Shown in pieces: positions 63,411 to 64,000 of a DNA stretch of 64,000 nucleotides. The translations under genes were made by a program, and so were the position numbers. Source of the stretch: Rusavskia elegans (taxonomy: Eukaryota > Ascomycota > Lecanoromycetes > Teloschistales > Teloschistaceae); the NCBI GenBank assembly GCA_011316305.1, contig SAUG01000058.1:124001-188000 (forward strand). Direction: 5' to 3'. How positions within the stretch are numbered: the stretch's first letter is position 1; each line of letters begins with the position of its first letter. The notes beneath the pieces were generated by a model that saw only the letters and a program-made list of their open reading frames with translations, searched no databases and was not told where the DNA came from.

Positions 63411-63858
63411 TATTATAGAACTATCTAGAGAGTCTGCTATTTCTAAAAAATAGTAATTTTATTAGAATATCTATAATTTCAAGATATAACGAATAAACAA
63501 TTACTAATTAAATAAAATAAATTAGTTATAATTACTGAAATAGTATTTGGCGATAACTAATTAATTAAAGTATAAACTATAAAAACGTCCAGTTTAAAAT
63601 CAATATAAATAATAGAATTATATTTCATTTAAAATATTTACTAAAATTATTAAATAAAACGTTTTTCAATAAATAAATTTCCTAAAACTATTAAATAATC
63701 TATTTTAAATATATTAATTTACTAAAATAACTAAATAATCTGCTGGTATCAATACTATAACTACTTTATATTATTTTTTCTATCGAGAAATAATAGAAAA
63801 TCCGATACTATATTAAATACTACCGCGTTCTTTAAATATACCGGCTATATTTATAATA
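63411..63858 (-). repeat. Solo LTR of the chromovirus family, inverted, degraded
   Basis: Reverse complement of the chromovirus LTR: starts TATTATAGAACTATCTAGAG and ends ACTACCGCGTTC..CCGGCTATATTTATAATA. Length 448 bp. No matching 5 bp duplication is visible (TTTAA versus CTAGA), so one flank may have been rearranged or too heavily mutated. More decayed than the solo LTR at 23,798-24,249. Confidence 0.82.
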
Positions 63859-64000
63859 CTAGATTCTTTTTTTTATATTTTAATTTTAAAAAACTATTAT
63901 CTCTTTTTTTTAATAGATAAAAAAAAGAATATCTACTAAAAATTATTATACGAAAATTTTTTTTAGATATTAGTATATCGATAATCTATATTTATTAGAA

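Noticed and set aside
1..64000. CRISPR arrays, operons or other prokaryotic features
   Set aside because: Composition, spliceosomal introns and gene types are fungal; no regularly spaced direct repeats with unique spacers were seen.

Overview
The window looks like a stretch of a filamentous ascomycete (Pezizomycotina) genome with a two-speed layout. About 25.9 kb on the left and 27 kb on the right are extremely A+T-rich. CpA and TpG are almost absent there, TpA is everywhere and CpG survives: the footprint of repeat-induced point mutation (RIP). Between them, from about 25,880 to 36,640, lies a normal-composition island with three ordinary fungal genes. Introns with GT..AG borders and CTGAC-type branch sites support the fungal assignment.

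Island: (1) on the minus strand, a NOD-like receptor of the fungal STAND class (lipase-like alpha/beta hydrolase, NACHT, WD40-type C-terminus). Its reading frame has no ATG at its 5' end, and I resolve this with a small upstream exon. (2) On the plus strand, a fructosamine/ketosamine-3-kinase whose C-terminus is completed by a second exon. (3) On the minus strand, convergent with the kinase, a DHA1-type MFS transporter that starts about 55 bp from a transposon remnant. Between genes 1 and 2 sits a 0.6 kb element with 130 bp inverted repeats.

Left block: nested transposon debris. It holds a full-length Ty3/gypsy chromovirus (15,785-22,462; two 493 bp LTRs; 5 bp target duplication differing by one RIP-type change), a non-autonomous hAT element with an exact 8 bp target duplication and two MITEs nested inside it, a related hAT copy split by a solo LTR, a 551 bp TA-flanked MITE that is only weakly mutated, and copies of an unclassified repeat family.

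Right block: a hAT-family remnant, a Mutator-like element with its transposase still recognisable, a small weakly mutated patch (40.4-40.9 kb), a Helitron with Rep and PIF1-like helicase signatures, a tRNA-derived SINE inserted inside the Helitron helicase gene (two more copies lie nearby), a second chromovirus whose left LTR has lost about 400 bp, and another solo LTR.

The TE blocks contain no intact genes; every TE protein carries many stops. The most informative content is the insertion stratigraphy (empty-site comparisons and target duplications) and the corrected models of the island genes. Boundaries come from hand alignment of repeats within the window; family names rest on recognised motifs, not on a database search.
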